From Mercenaria mercenaria (Eukaryota > Mollusca > Bivalvia > Venerida > Veneridae), in contig NC_069367.1 of assembly GCF_021730395.1 (NCBI RefSeq), positions 70,975,501 to 71,039,500 on the forward strand: DNA of 64,000 nt. The letters run 5' to 3'. Made by a program: the position numbers and the translations under genes. The notes beneath the pieces were generated by a model. It was not told where the DNA came from, did not search any database, and saw nothing but the letters and a program-made list of their open reading frames with translations. Of this stretch, positions 37,501 to 52,500 are shown piece after piece (the stretch's first letter is position 1; each line of letters starts with the position of its first letter).

Positions 37501-40500
37501 AGGTGAGCAAGTTTAACTGTTTCATGGAACTGGTGTGATTCCTAATGAGTGTCACTGGCTGACTGATTTCCATTTCCGTCATTGCCTGTAGTACGAGGCT
37601 TGATTTTACCGTTTGCATCAATCCGTAGATTATGCCCTTGTGGCAATTCTCGGATAGTTGCCCTGGTGTTCAACTCTATCAATCGTTCGGCATGCGATTT
37701 ACTACTTTTGATATTACACTTTTGTACTGATCATTGTTTCTTAATGTCATTTTATTTCATAAGACCAGTATTTTCTCATTAAGGGATCGGAAACTAATTT
37801 TCACCATACCTGGACGGTTTTGGGATCTAGCATTTAATCTCTGAGCACCTGTGACGTAAACAGCAGACGACACTTCCTCTCCCAGGGCTTCTATTAACGA
37901 TGTAGCCTTTTGTAAAATAATTTCGTTTTGCTCAAAAGGGAGACCGTTAGCAACAACAGTTAGGTCTGGGTAGTTTAGCGGATTGCTCGTTGATCTTGTG
38001 ATCGGTTGATCATTCATTTCTCGTGACTGTTCTATTTTATTCAATCTCGCCTGGAGTGACTGAACTGTTGTCACTAGTGTATCAATGCGTGCTGTCTCTT
38101 TATTTATGTCTAGGGTCAGCTCATTGCGTAGTGATTCTATTTTTTGTCTATATTTTGTATCAGATCGTTTTTCAATTTATCGATCTTGCCTTCTAGCGTT
38201 TTTCTTAGACTCTCTAGATTTTTCTTAATTTCCGCCAACCCGGCCATCTTGTCCTGTTCGTTGCTAGATTTGGTGGGACTACTCTCCTTGTTTTGTTGAC
38301 TGGCGGTAGCCATATTGGAATTAGTCTGTAGAGGGCCCTCCGATGGGGAATGCCCTTGTAGGTTATTGTTAATACTTGCTTTTGAGTCTTTATTTGATCG
38401 TGAAATATCAGGCGATTCGAAAACTGACTGAGATAATGAACAAGAATCGTCGGCAGAATACAAAACAGAATTAGCCTCACTAAGAGTTTCACTTACTAGT
38501 ACATCACACACCTTTGGTGAACCTCCATGTTTAGTTTGCTTGCTACTCTGACTTGACAACTCTGAGTCACTGCTTTTCTTCCGTTTACTATTCCTGCTTC
38601 TTATCCCCATATGTTAAAATTTAGTGTTTTATATCCACATAACTTTCACAAAGGTACACATGTGTTCTATATCCAAAGTCTGCTTTTATAAATCCATTAA
38701 TAGTGCCATAATATGCAGTTTTATAAGGAGCAAGAATAAAGTACGTGCATTTGAAATTGGTCACGTGATTTTTTTTTTTTAAGTGTTGGTTGTAATGCTG
38801 TACTGTACCCGTCAATGCAGCGGTAATAAGTCGTTTGCGGTGTGTTCTAGTTATTCTATGTGTTTGTGTGTTAGGTACACGTGATCATAATAAGGATATA
38901 AAAAAATATCTTTATTCGCAATAAACACATTAAGAAATATACAAACAATCATATACACGTAACATTCATCTAGCACAACACTTCTTTGAGAACATCTTTA
39001 AGATTACTTGATCGACACTTTTGAAATCATCACTGACGTCCTAAGCCAATTCATTTCACGAATTTTATACCATGAGTAGTAAATGACGCAGGAACTCGAA
39101 GCTAGAACAGAGCGAACATTCGTTCATTTCTCCAGTGAATGTGCAGGCCTGTGTAATAATTAACGATGAAGAGTTCATAAATATTTATCGAATATGACAT
39201 CATAATTCTCACTGAAACTTGGAACTCCAATACCTAATATAAATATAGATGGATATACTCTTTAACTGTCGAGCCGAAAACCATAAAAGGCTAAACGCTT
39301 AGCGGTGATGTATCTATGAAAGGAGTCATTAACTGACATTGACCTAGTGAAATTTAATCGTAACGTATCGTATGGGTCAGATTAAAGTGAAATTCAAGCA
39401 ACGAGAGAAAAATATCTATATTGCGCGTCTACATTCGCCGAGATTACTGTTTATGAAATAATCAGTCCTGTTTATTGAATACGACTTTTTCGAAATTTAG
39501 TGATGAATTTATGGTACAGGCGTTGGGAAGTGTATTTGTGCGGCGATTTAAACAGTCGTACGGGAGAAAGCATTGATTTATAGAAGACATTAATCTTGGC
39601 AGATATGTAGATGTACCAAGTTTTTATTCTCCCAAAACAGCGAAAATCTAAGATAAAGTTATAACTCTTTTGGTCATAAGTAATCGGCGGCTAGATTAAA
39701 TTGGCTATACATACACTGTGTAATAGAAATAGGAACGAGCAAGTGTTGTGGACTATTAATTACGAACAGAACAGAACGAGGACACGTTTTTTAGACTTAA
39801 GTGTAATCGTCATTGTATTACATTTGAACATATGAAACTTTTCGATAAATATAAATACGTATGATCAATTATACATGATGTTCATGTTCGATCGAGGAGA
39901 ATTATTTGTATAAGGGCAGTTATAAAAGTGAATCTGATGGAACAATTCAGTTTTAAGAAGACATATGATTCATTAGCATATTATTTCGTCTTTATATCTC
40001 CCCATAAACATCAAAATTCTTAATGAAATAACAGTTTTATAATCTTTTTTGCTAACGGCGGGCTAGAAAATGATATCGTCCAACGGTCAATAGAACAGTA
40101 TACAGCAAGTCGTTACTCTAATTTATTACGAAATACGATAATTTTGAATACGTATCGGACATGTCGGTTTTAAGCTTAACGGAGTATTCTGATCATTGCC
40201 CTATTACCTTCAATATTGTTTGTCAAAATGATGTACATAAGCCATTGAATCATAGTTCAATGACATACAATAAACTGTTATGGGATTCAAATAGATCACA
40301 TGATTTGTTAAATGTGCTCGAATCTAAACGACAGATATTTATTGACATAACTAATGACATAGTTAGTAACCAAGGAGATTTAGATTCGAAAATATCAACA
40401 TTTTCAGAAGTCATGTATGAATGTTCATTTGCTGTATTTGGTAAAACTGTGACAGCTAGACAAAGTATAAAAAAGCGCAAAAGCCCATGGTTTAATGAGG

Positions 40501-43500
40501 CGTGTAGAAATGCAAAAGCTAAATTTTTCACAGAAAAACGAAAATTTAATCTGAATCCAAGTATAAAAAATAAAATGAGTTTTCTACAGAGCAGGAAACA
40601 TTTTTGCAATGTCAAACGTAAAGTTAAATCTAAATATTTTGATAAAGAAAAACAGAATTTTTCTGAATTGAGCCGTAAAGCACCTAAACAGTTTTGGAAA
40701 AAAGTTAACAAGTATAGAAACGCTAAAAGTTCAAACAGTATTCCTATTAATGAAACGCAGTTTTCGGCATATTTTGCTGATATTTTAAATAAGCCAGCGC
40801 AAAATGGTACAATACTGAATGATTTTACTCATAATGATGTTGAGCATATTACAGTAGATAGTTTAGATAAGCCTTTTGATGCAGCTGAAATTGATAAGTG
40901 CATTTCCTCGCTGTCTAGAAATAAGGCACCAGGCACTGATTTGGTTGTCTCGGATTTTTTCATTGATGCCAAACCTTTTATCACACCATTTTTAGTTCAA
41001 ATTTTTAATAAAATATATAGTGATGGGGTGTATCCTTTAAGCTGGACAAAGGGAATCATTGTCCCCATTCATAAAAGGGGGAAAAGAACGATCCTAATAA
41101 TTACAGAGGAATCTCACTTATCAATATCATAGCTAAGCTATTTTCTTTATGTTTGCGTAATAGATTAGATACATGGTGTGAAAATATGACAGTTTTTAAC
41201 GATATGCAATTTGGATTTCGTACTAATAGAAGTACGGTTGACTGTGTGTTTATATTGCATAGCTTAATTCAAAAAATGTTGTCAGAGAATAAATCTCTTT
41301 AATGTGCCTTGATCGACTTTGAAAAGGCTTTCGATACAATAGTTCGAGATGCATTGTGGTATAAATTATTTGATACTGGTGTTAGTAGCAAAATGGTGAA
41401 TATGTTAAAAGCCATATATGAAAGAGTTTCAGCTTGTGTTAAGATACATGCAAAATTGTCTGATTTTTTCGATGTCTCACTTGGTTTAAAACAAGGGGAA
41501 CCACTCTCGCCCATACTTTTTATATTGTTCGTAAATGATGTTACTACCAATCTCGATTTTAATTCACTGACAGAAACTGACTTAAATTATTTAAATATCT
41601 ATATGTTATTATTTGCGGACGACATGGTCGTGTTTACCACTAGTGCGCAAAGCCTCCAGGCACAGTTAGATAGCTTATATATGTATTCCATAAATGGGGA
41701 TTAAAGATAAATGTTAATAAAACAAAAATTGTGTTTTTAGAAAAAGAAAAACAGCCATTGATCATAACTGGTACATTGATAACGAGAAATTAGAAATTGT
41801 TGAAACATTTTGTTACCTTGGAGTTAATTTTAAATACAATGGGTCAATGCTAGAGGCAATGAAATCCTTAGCAGAACAGGCATTAAAGGCGGTAAATAGC
41901 TTATATTCTATTTTCTCCAGAATAAAATTTGACGTTAAAACTAAACTTTTACTTTTTGACAGAATGGTTGAGCCGATTTTATTATACTGTGCAGAAATTT
42001 TTGGCATTTATAACACAGATGTTCTAGATAGAACTCAAGTGAAGTTCTGTAAAAAGATTCTTGGAGTTAAAGCATCTACCCCAAATATGTTTGCTAATAA
42101 AATGTTGTTGTTGTTGTTGTTGTTAAAGTATTTTCTGTTTGCAAAATGATCATTATTTTGTATTTTTCATTTATATGACATTCAGAGCGCGGGAAAGGAA
42201 AAATGCCGAAAACACTCGGAACTCGGCGTTGCACGAAAAGCGACGTCATGTTTGTGACACAATAGCAAAAAGCACGAACCATATGGCGAAAAAGTAAAAC
42301 CGGAACTCAATCGCATAAATCCTGAATTTTGTACACTATAAATTTCAGGACGAAATTCGGCAAAAAAATTTGGGGCGCATTCCATCTTAAATGTTAATAA
42401 AATCAAATCAAATGATGCAATTATATCTCTTTTTTATTCTAATACATCAAGCCGTTTTCAAAATGTCGCAAAGTACAAATTAATAAATTGATTGCATTTA
42501 TTAATGTAATTCGCTGAATATTTCATGATATATTTCTAAAACGTTTTCTTTCTAAAGTGACATACGACATAATTGTTCAGACATAAACCTCTGCAATTTG
42601 ACCCCGTTAAGGTCAAATATTTCGGAAGGGTAAATACTCATTCCAAGATGCCTCTCAAATGATTAGTTAAACGAACATACGAGTATGTTTTAAAAGAATT
42701 TGTACAGGATTTCACTATTTTCATTATTTTCTATAATCCACCAAAGATGTCCGCAACAGGAACATGTAATGTATGCTGGTACCTTTGAATGAGCGAACCT
42801 TAAATAAATAGATACAAAAGTGTAAATACTTACTTTTCTTAAAAGCATGATTCAGCTATGACAAAACAATGGTGCTATTATATAATTTGTGGTTTGTTCA
42901 GGGCTTAATTCAAATTTACATGTTTTAAAAATTCAATATGATTTTGTATTTTTACGACATTTTAAAGATGGGACATGGCAGATGAGTAAAATTATAAGAT
43001 GGCTCACTTGTGTTGTTCTAAAATTCCTAACTGATTGACAATCCTTACACCAAATTTCAGAAATATATCTTAGGTAATATTTGAGAAACTTAGCGCTGTG
43101 TTATATTTGTTCAGTGCTTATCTCACTGTGAATTTGACCTACTGAAATTGAAACAAACCATGCATAATCAATAATTAATTCTTAATAACCACAAAAAAGA
43201 AAGCAATTTATATACCGTCACCATTTACTCATGATAAAACAAATAATTGACTCGGACAGACACGGGTATCAAAATATTCAAGCATCAAATTCATTCTGTT
43301 GTAATTTAGAAATCTTTCAATTCCAATAGATATGTCATGTACCTTTCTATGATATGAAAATGTGTCTTTAAAAAAAGGTTTTGAAGGTCTTGTAATGCTT
43401 GAACTGGCCAACAGTAGTGACGTACAACACTAGGTCATTTTGAAAAGTAGAACTGCCGTGTAGTATTAGTGCAGCTGTGTGATATTTACATTTATCAACA

Positions 43501-46500
43501 AATCATAACCGTATAAATGTTTTATTTAGCTCTACTGGCGGCATTCTTTAGGATTCTCTAGGAAGACTAGTTAATAATGCATTTCAATAGTCATATCTAG
43601 AGGTGACTAGGCAATTAACAAAGGGTTTATTTTTAAGGGTATACGTGGATTATTTCACACAAGCACACACGTCCTTAAATGACAAATCACCTAAACATTA
43701 GACTTTCAATGACGATGCATGGTAGACTTCAAGTTGTAGCTTAAGATTTGTTATACATTGTTTATTCAACAATCTTTATAAATAAGGAAATAAAAGGAAC
43801 AGTCCGGGGTCTAATACACACAGGCTATATAGAACAATCAGTTTTCCACTACATCTATTTAACTATATTCCGAGTAACATACTTACTTTAATGGATTTTA
43901 CACCAATACGCCCAACTCCATAGTTTTCATCGAACTCTCTTTTACTTTCATAGTTGTAGGTAATATTGAACATATATTTGTTACATCTGGAAAAGAAAAC
44001 ATTGTGATGTTACACTTACAGCTTGTTGAATAATTTAAAAGATTTATTTTACATTCAACATGTGTCCGTAGAAACTTTCATTATGAGCTTGAAATGTGTT
44101 TCTTTTGTAGCGTTCATAATTTCGAGAATTACATTCAGTATTAACATTCTATCTTCCCTTCTGAAATATTTATCGAAAATTTGAAGACAAAAGATACACA
44201 CTGTGAAAACTTAATAAAAGCTATTTTCAAAGTTTCAATTAATGCAAGTTGGTTTGTAATGCTAAATGTAAACACACATTGATTGTTTATCATTGTTTTA
44301 TGAAGTAGATATTTTAAATATATTCATAATGAAAGCTCAACTTATGTAGTATATTCATTCATGATTCTCCTTAAGCTGTAACCTGATAAGCCCAAGTATT
44401 CTCTCTGATAGCAGACGGCTAGATGATAGTTAGTTAACATTATAAGCTTAGAGTATACGCATTGTATTTTTATATATTAAAGTGACCATAATATAACATT
44501 GCTGGCTTCTTTCATCTGTTCCAAAGATATTACAACTTACATCTAAATATTTTGTTTAACTTACGTATTACTTATTGCGTATTACTCCATTAGCAGTACG
44601 TGGCTACTATCACATTATAAGTTCTTGTTATGTTAGCATGAATGCAATTCGTTATGATTAATAAGTAGAACCATACCTTCCAACACAAACAGAGAAGACA
44701 GTTTCACAAAAATGTGTGCAGTTTTGTAACGGCATCTTACGACAGCAAGTACCAGGAAAGGCCGAGAAATTGTCTGTGCTTGACAATTGTCCAGTGCCTG
44801 TATAGTTAAGTATTTTTATGTAAAGCATAGTGTGGTAGATTGTCTCATTCGCACTACCAGCAACTGCACACGTCACCGGTGAAATCTGAAATCATAAAAA
44901 AGTAATTATACCAGTCAGAATCATAACCTTTCATTACTTGAATATATGGAATAAACCTGAGTAATCTATATTAACATTTCAAACAAAGAAAAAAAATTCA
45001 AATCAAAAGCTCTTCAAAGACCAACGTATAACATAATAGAGCGATTTTTCTGATACGAGGAATTCATTTTTTGATATCAAGAAATGCTGTCAATTTTTTA
45101 TATCAAAAATCAAATTTTTGATATCAGGAAATGAATTTTTGGTATTAGAAAATCGTTTTTTATAACAAGAAATCGAGTTCTTGATATCAAAAAATCGATT
45201 TTCTGATATCAGGAATTCATTTTTAATAACAAGAAATGCTGTCCAAATTTTATATCAAAAAATCGAATTTTTGATATCAGGAAAGGAATGTTTGATATCA
45301 AGAATTTGAGTTTTTGATATCAGGAATTCGATTTCTTGAAATCAGAAAATCATTGCTTGATATCAAAATATTAGTTATATTTTTGATATCAGGAAATCGA
45401 ATTCTGATATCAAGAATTCGATTTCCTGATATCAAGAAATCATTTCTTGATATCTAGAAATAAGGACTATTTTTGATATCAAGAATTCGATCTCAGGATA
45501 TCAAGAAATCATTTTTTGATATCAAGAATTCGATTTATTGATATAAAAAATCGATTTCTTGATATCAAAAAATGGCCAGTATTTCTTTATATAAAAAATT
45601 CCCGCCTTTTTAAAAATAGACATACAATTAGGGATAACCCCTTAATAATTTCACATGATCCTGTTCAATCCATCTATATTTAGATCGGAAATTGCCGAAT
45701 TTTTTATATCCAAAAAATATGCTTGAATTTTTTGTATCAAAAGATTGATTTTTTGATATCAAGAAGTCGATATTTTTATATCAAAAATATCATTTATTGA
45801 TATCAAGAATTCGATTTCTTGATATCAGGAAATAACAAAATTTTTTGATATCAAGAAATCGACTTTTAATATCAAAAATTCATTTCCTGATATAAAAAAA
45901 AATCTATTTTTTATATCAGGAAATGGACAGCATTTCTTATTATCAGAAAATGAATTCCTGATATCGAAAATCGAATTTTTGATATAAAAATCGATTTCGT
46001 GCTATCAAAAAAATGAATTCTTGATATCAAGAAATCGATTTTCTGATATCAAAAAATATGACTGATTTTTTGATATCAAGGAATTATTTTCTGATATCAA
46101 GAAATGGAAATTTTTATATCAAGGACTCGAATTTTTGATATCAAGAAATGATTTTATTTCAGGTAAGTTGGTTTGCAGTTCGCAGTTCGCAGTTCGCGTT
46201 TCGAATTGCGAACTGCAAACTGGTCTGCAGTTCGCGATTCGAATTGAAAACTGCAAACTGGTCTGCAGTTTACGATTCAAATTTCAAAGTGCAGTCTGGT
46301 CAGCACTGTCTTGCGCATTGTGGACAAAAATGCATTTCACAGTTGGTCTACAGTTCGTGTTTCCAATTGCGAACTGCAAACTGGTCTGCAGTTCGCGATT
46401 CGAATTGCGAACTGCAAACTGGTCTGCACTTCGCTACTCGAATTGCAAACTGCAAACTGGTCTGCTGTTTAATATTAGAATTTCAAGGTGCAGTCTGATC

Positions 46501-49500
46501 AGCACTGCCCTGCAAATTGTAGACAAGAATGCATTTCACAGTTGGTCTGCAGTATGCAGTTCTCAGTTCACGTTTCCAAATGCGAACTGCAAACTGGTCT
46601 GCAATTCGCAGTTTGCAATTCGTAGTTCATAATTAATTCGAATTGCGAACTGCAAACCGGTCTGCAGTTCGCGATTCGAACTGTGAACTGCAAACTGGTC
46701 TTCAGTTTATGATTCAAACTTCAAAGTGCAGTCTGATTACCGCCCTGCGAACTGTGGACAAGAATGCATTTTACAATTCGAAGCCAATAGCTTTGTAATC
46801 GAATATCGAACTGCAGACTAGTTTGCCTTTCGCAAATCAAACTGCGAACTGTAAAATGGTCTGCAGTTCACGATTCAAAATTTAATAGCCCAGTATGATA
46901 AGCACTGCGTTTCGAATTTCAGACTAGAATGCATTTCACAATTCTATGCTCATGGCTTGGAATCGAATGATAAACTGCAGATTGGTCTGCAGTTCACGAT
47001 TCGAACTGCGAACTGCTAGCTGGTCAGCAGTTTACGTATCGAATTTCAAAGTGCAGTCTGATCAGCACTGCCCTACGAATTTGGATAAGAATGCATTTTA
47101 CAGCTGGTCTGCAGTTTGCAGTTCTCAGTTCACGTTTCCAAATGCGAACTGCAAACTGGTCTGCAGTTCGCGATTCGAACTGCGAACTGCAAACTGGTCT
47201 GCAGTTTATAATTTCAAACTGCAAAGTGCATTCTGATCAGCACTGCCCTACGAACTGTGGATAAGAATGCATTTCACAATTCGAAGCCCATAGCTTTGTA
47301 ATCGAATTTCAAACTGCAGACCAGTTTGCATTTCGCGAATCCAGTTGCGAACTGTAAACTGGTCTGCAGTTCTCGATTAAAATTTCAAAGCACAGCATGA
47401 TCAGCACTGTGCTTTGAATTTCAGACTAGAATGCATTTCACAATTCGATGGTCATGGCTTGGAATCGAATGACAAACTGCAGACTGGTTTGCAGTTCACG
47501 ATTCGGACTGCGAACTGCAAGCTGGTATGCAGTTTATGATTCAAATTTTAAAGTGCAGTCTGATCAGCACTGCCTTGCGAATTTGGACAAGAATGCATTT
47601 CACAGTTGGTCTACAGTTCGCAGTTTGCGTTTCCAATTGCGAACTGCAAACTGGTCTGCAGTTCGTGATTCAAATTGCAAACTGCAAACTGGTCTGTGCA
47701 AACTGGTCTGCAGTTTAGAATTCACATTTTAAAGTGCAGTGTTATCAGCACTGCCCTGCGAATCGCGGACAAGAATGCATTTCACAGTTTGTGTGCAGTT
47801 CGCAGTTCTCAGTTCACGTTCCCAAATGCGGACTGCAAACTGGTCTGCAGTTCGCAGTTCGCAATTAATCGTTCATATTCAAATTGTGAACTGCAAACTG
47901 GTCTGCAGTTCGCGATTGGAACTGCAAACTGCAAACTGGTCTGCAGTTTATGATTCAAACTTCAAAGTGCAGTCTGATCAACACTGCCCTGTGAACTGTG
48001 GACAAAAATGCATTTTACAATTCGAAGCCCATAGCTTTGTAATCAAATTTCAAACTGCAGACCAGTTTGCATTGCGCGAATCCAGTTGCGAACTGTATAC
48101 TGGTCTGCAGTTCACGATTCTAATTTTAAAGCTCAGTGTGATCAGCACTGCGCTTCGAATTTCAGACTAGAATGCATTTCACAATTTGATGGTCATGGCT
48201 TGGAATCGAATGACAAACTGCAGACTGGTTTGCAGTTCACAGTTCGAACTGCGAACTGCAAGCTGGTCTGCTGTTTACGATTTAAAATTCAAAGTGCAGT
48301 CTGATCAGCACTGCCCTGCGAATTTGGACAAGAATGACATTTGACAGTTTTCAAATGCGAACTGCAAACTGGTCTGCTGTTCTCAGTTCGCAGTTTGCAA
48401 TTCGTAGTTCATAATTCGAATTGCGAACTGCAAACTGGTCTGCAGTTCACAGTTCGCAGTTCACGATTCGAATTGCGAACTGCAAACTGGTCTGCAGTTC
48501 TCAGTTCGCAGTTCGCAATTCGTAGTTCATAATTCCTACTTCAAAAAGTCGAGCACTGGCTGTCTTACGGACAGGTCTTGTTTATTTTGCAATTTATTTT
48601 TTAAATTGACTTATTTTTTTTGTGTGTCTTTTACATACGACACGCTAAAGAGCTAGGGGAGCGTCTGTCATTATCTTGCCGTATCCTCCCACTAAAATTT
48701 GTTGTCTGTACTCCGAAGGAGCCGCCTATGTAGATTACTATTGGCGACTATAAATAAATTTAAATGCAAACAAACCAAACTTAGAGCGGACGCAGTGATC
48801 CATTGTCTACCTACGAAATCAGGTTATTTGTTCGATACCCAGCTCCTCCAAGTAAAGTTACTAACACTTGGATAAGTGTCACGTGCATGTGTGCTTTACA
48901 TTTGGAGTAAAGAAGAAAGGAAGATTCTGGAAGTGGAGCGTCATCTGTATCTTGCAAGATTTTTTCCAATGAAATTGGTAACATTTTTATAGAAGAGCCG
49001 CCGATATCAATTACCAGTGACGAATATAGATAAGCTTAAATATAAACAAAGAAAACATGTAGAAGTTATAGCATGTATGTCACGGGACGTAACATTTCAC
49101 GTTCTTTAAACTTAATAGTGACGTGCGCCGCGCATAGCGGGGAAACTAATATTTTGCCCTCGCGGTATCGTCTGCTGTTTAATTGAATCGGATATCCTCG
49201 GCAATGTACGTTATATCACGAATATTAACGGAGATGTCCGAGGCACTTCATCCTTGCCCGCACAGTCTTTGTGAATTCTTGTCATGTATGACCGATTTTC
49301 TTGGTTTGTTTTATGGGTATGAATGAGAGATAGAATGAGAGAAAGAAATACACTGGTGTTCTTTTTAATCTCTTAGTACTTTTTACTGCCAAATTCCTTC
49401 TGCCTTCAGAGTAGTTAATGTACTCTTACGAGTAAGCCGGTAAAATGCAGAGAAAACTTAATTAAAATCATGTAGAATTCTTTCGATTACTTCAATTAAT

Positions 49501-52500
49501 TCACCAGTCGGTGTGGTAAGGAATATTTAGAAATATCTTTAATATTGTAGTTTGTATTTCTTTACAGAGCGCGTGAATTATTATTTGTGCAAACTTTGTA
49601 TTATTTTATCTTTATTTTATCACGAGTGCTAATTTCATCGCTATTAAGTTTTAGACTTTATATTACGGAAAATAAAACAGAACGAACCTACGCCGGGAGC
49701 TGATATATGTTGTGACATGTAATTTACATATTTCATTGTAAAGACATTTACACCCATTATAAGGAATCGTCTACAGCCAAGTATGGCCAAATGTAACTAT
49801 TGAATGGCTTAAAGCCCAACCCGTTTACTGTCATGATGTTATAATATCTTTTCTTATGGAATGCGTTTACTTAGGTTTTTGAAACAATGCAGCGGTTGCT
49901 CATTTCGTAAACGTTTACCTAGAAAATTATTAGTCTAGAGTGAAAATTGTGATCTCCGGTTGTGCGTATAAAAATATCTATTTCCGGATATGATTTTATT
50001 GAAAGTTTTCTAAATAATGGAGCGGCTTTTCAACGATTACATTTTGTTAAAATATATTTTACTTGAAATGATGTTTTCAAGAAACTATGATAAATTCAAA
50101 AGTATTACACAGAAATGTTTCTTGGGGGAATTTCCCTCAAGTGTATTTAAGTTATCCGATTGGTCAAAAGACATGGCCGCAAGACAAACACAAATTTTTA
50201 AATATTTTTTTTTTGCTAATTTTGACCTTCTATTGCTGTTGTTAAATTCCTTAGATTCGCCAAAACATGGCCGCTAGAGGGCGCGATCACTTTTTCCTGT
50301 ATGTATATAATGGTAACTTGAAGGATCTTCTCGCCTGATGGCCAGATTTTAAATAATTTTACACAGACATGTTTCGTTAGATTACCATGAAACAAGAATT
50401 GTAAATTAGTCCGATTCGTACAAAACATGGCCTTCAGAGCCTGTGGTAAATTTTCCCTGTTTACATACATAGTCGAAACATCAGAAACTGTCTAAATTTT
50501 AAAACCATTCAAAAGTATTTTCTTTGGATGAACTATTACCAAAATCATTAAAGCCATCTTTTCTAGTGAAAGACAAGGCTATATTTCCCTTTCTGGCTAT
50601 ATGGTATACTTCCGCTGAATCTGCAAGCTAAGTACAAAGTACAGACATGACTCCTTCATGACTCTCTGCCACACATGCTACCTTTTCCATTGTGAAACAA
50701 TGATGAGTGACTTAGGGCCATCAAGGTCCTCTTATTATTAGTCTCCACAGACAATTCAAGGGAGGTACATTGTATTCTGTCTGTCTGACTGTCCGGATTG
50801 TCATAAGTTATTGTCAATTTCTTAAGCGCTGGCCTTTACAACCTGAAGGCAATGACCAGCATATGACCAGTCTGCAGTTCGCAATACGAATTATGAACTA
50901 CGAATTGCGAACTGCGAACTGAGAACTGCAGACCAGTTTGCAGTTCGCAATTGGAAACACGAACTGCCAACTGCAGACCAGTTTGCAGTTCGCAATTCGA
51001 ATCGTGAACTGCGAACTGCGAACTGCACACCAGTTTGCAGTTCGCAATTCGAATTATGAACTACGAATTGCGAACTGAGAACTGCAGACCAGTTTGCAGT
51101 TCGCAATTGGAAACACGAACTGCCAACTGCAGACCTGTTTGCAGTTCGCAATTCGAATCGTGAACTGCGAACTGCGAACTGCACACCAGTTTGCAATTCG
51201 CAATTCGAATTATGAACTACGAATTGCGAACTGAGAACTGCAGACCAGTTTGCAGTTCGTAGTTCGAATCGAAAACTAAGAGCCGCAGACTAGCCGGCAC
51301 TTTGCATTCTAATGAAGAGGGAAGAAGTGCAGACCATTAACATTTGAGCCGTGCCATGAGAAAACCAACATAACCCACTATGTTGATTTTCTCATGGCAC
51401 GGCTCATTTATATTAAGCAAATACTGACCTATTACTTAAAAGTATAAGAGTAACGTTCAAATATATTTTTATTTTGAATCTTGAAATGCAGACCAGTTTG
51501 CAGTTCCGATTCGAATCGTGAACTGCGAACTGCGAACTGCAGACCAGTTTGCAGTTTGCAATTCGAATTATGAACTACGAATTGCGAACTGAGAACTGCA
51601 GACCAGTTTGCAGTTCGCAGTTCGAATCGTGAACTGCGAACTGCAAACTGTAGACCAGTTTGCAGTTCGCAATTCGAATTATGAACTATGAATTGCGAAC
51701 TGCGAACTGAGAACTGCAGACCAGTTTGAAGTTCGCATTTGAAAACTGTCAAATGTCATTCTTGTCCAAATTCGCAGGGCAGTGCTGATCAGACTGCACT
51801 TTGAAATTTAAATCGTAAACATCAGACCAGCTTGCAGTTCGCAGTTCAAATTGTGAACTGCAAACCAGTCTGCAGTTAGTCATTCGATTCCAAGCCATGA
51901 CCATCAAATTGTGAAATGCATTCTAGTCTGAAATTCGGAGCGCAGTGCTGATCACACTTGGCTTTAAAATTTGAATCGTGAACTGCAGATCAGTTTACAG
52001 TTCGCAATTGGATTTTCGAAATGCAAACTGGTCTGCAGCTTGAAATTTGATTACAAAGCTATGGGCTTCGAATTGTGAAATGCATTTTTGTCCACATTTC
52101 GTAGGGCAGTGCTGATCAGAATGCACTTTGAAGTTTGAAATTATGAACTGCAGACCAGATCGCAGTTTGAATCGCGAACTGCAGACCAGTTTGCAGTTCG
52201 CAATTCGAATTATGAACTACGAATTGCGAACTGCGAACTGCAGACCAGTTTGCAGTTCGCATTTGGAAACGTGAACTGAGAACTGCAAACTGCAGACCAG
52301 CTGTAAAATGCATTCTTATCCAAATTCGTAGGGCAGTGCTGATCAGACTGCACTTTGAAATTTGATTCGTAAACTGCAGACCAGCTTGCAGTTCGCAGTT
52401 CGAATCGTGAACTGCAGACCAGTCTGCAGTTTGTCATTCGATTCCAAGCCATGACCATCGAATTGCATTCTAGTCTGAAATTCGAAGCGCAGTGCTTATC

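Noticed and set aside
41813-42406. Minus-strand ORFs at the end of the 40-42-kb LINE
   Set aside because: The first is the antisense shadow of the LINE thumb. The others cross a (TTG)n run and AT-rich flank.
45050-46155. A CRISPR-like array
   Set aside because: Units are contiguous, palindromic and of variable length without unique spacers, and the genome is eukaryotic.
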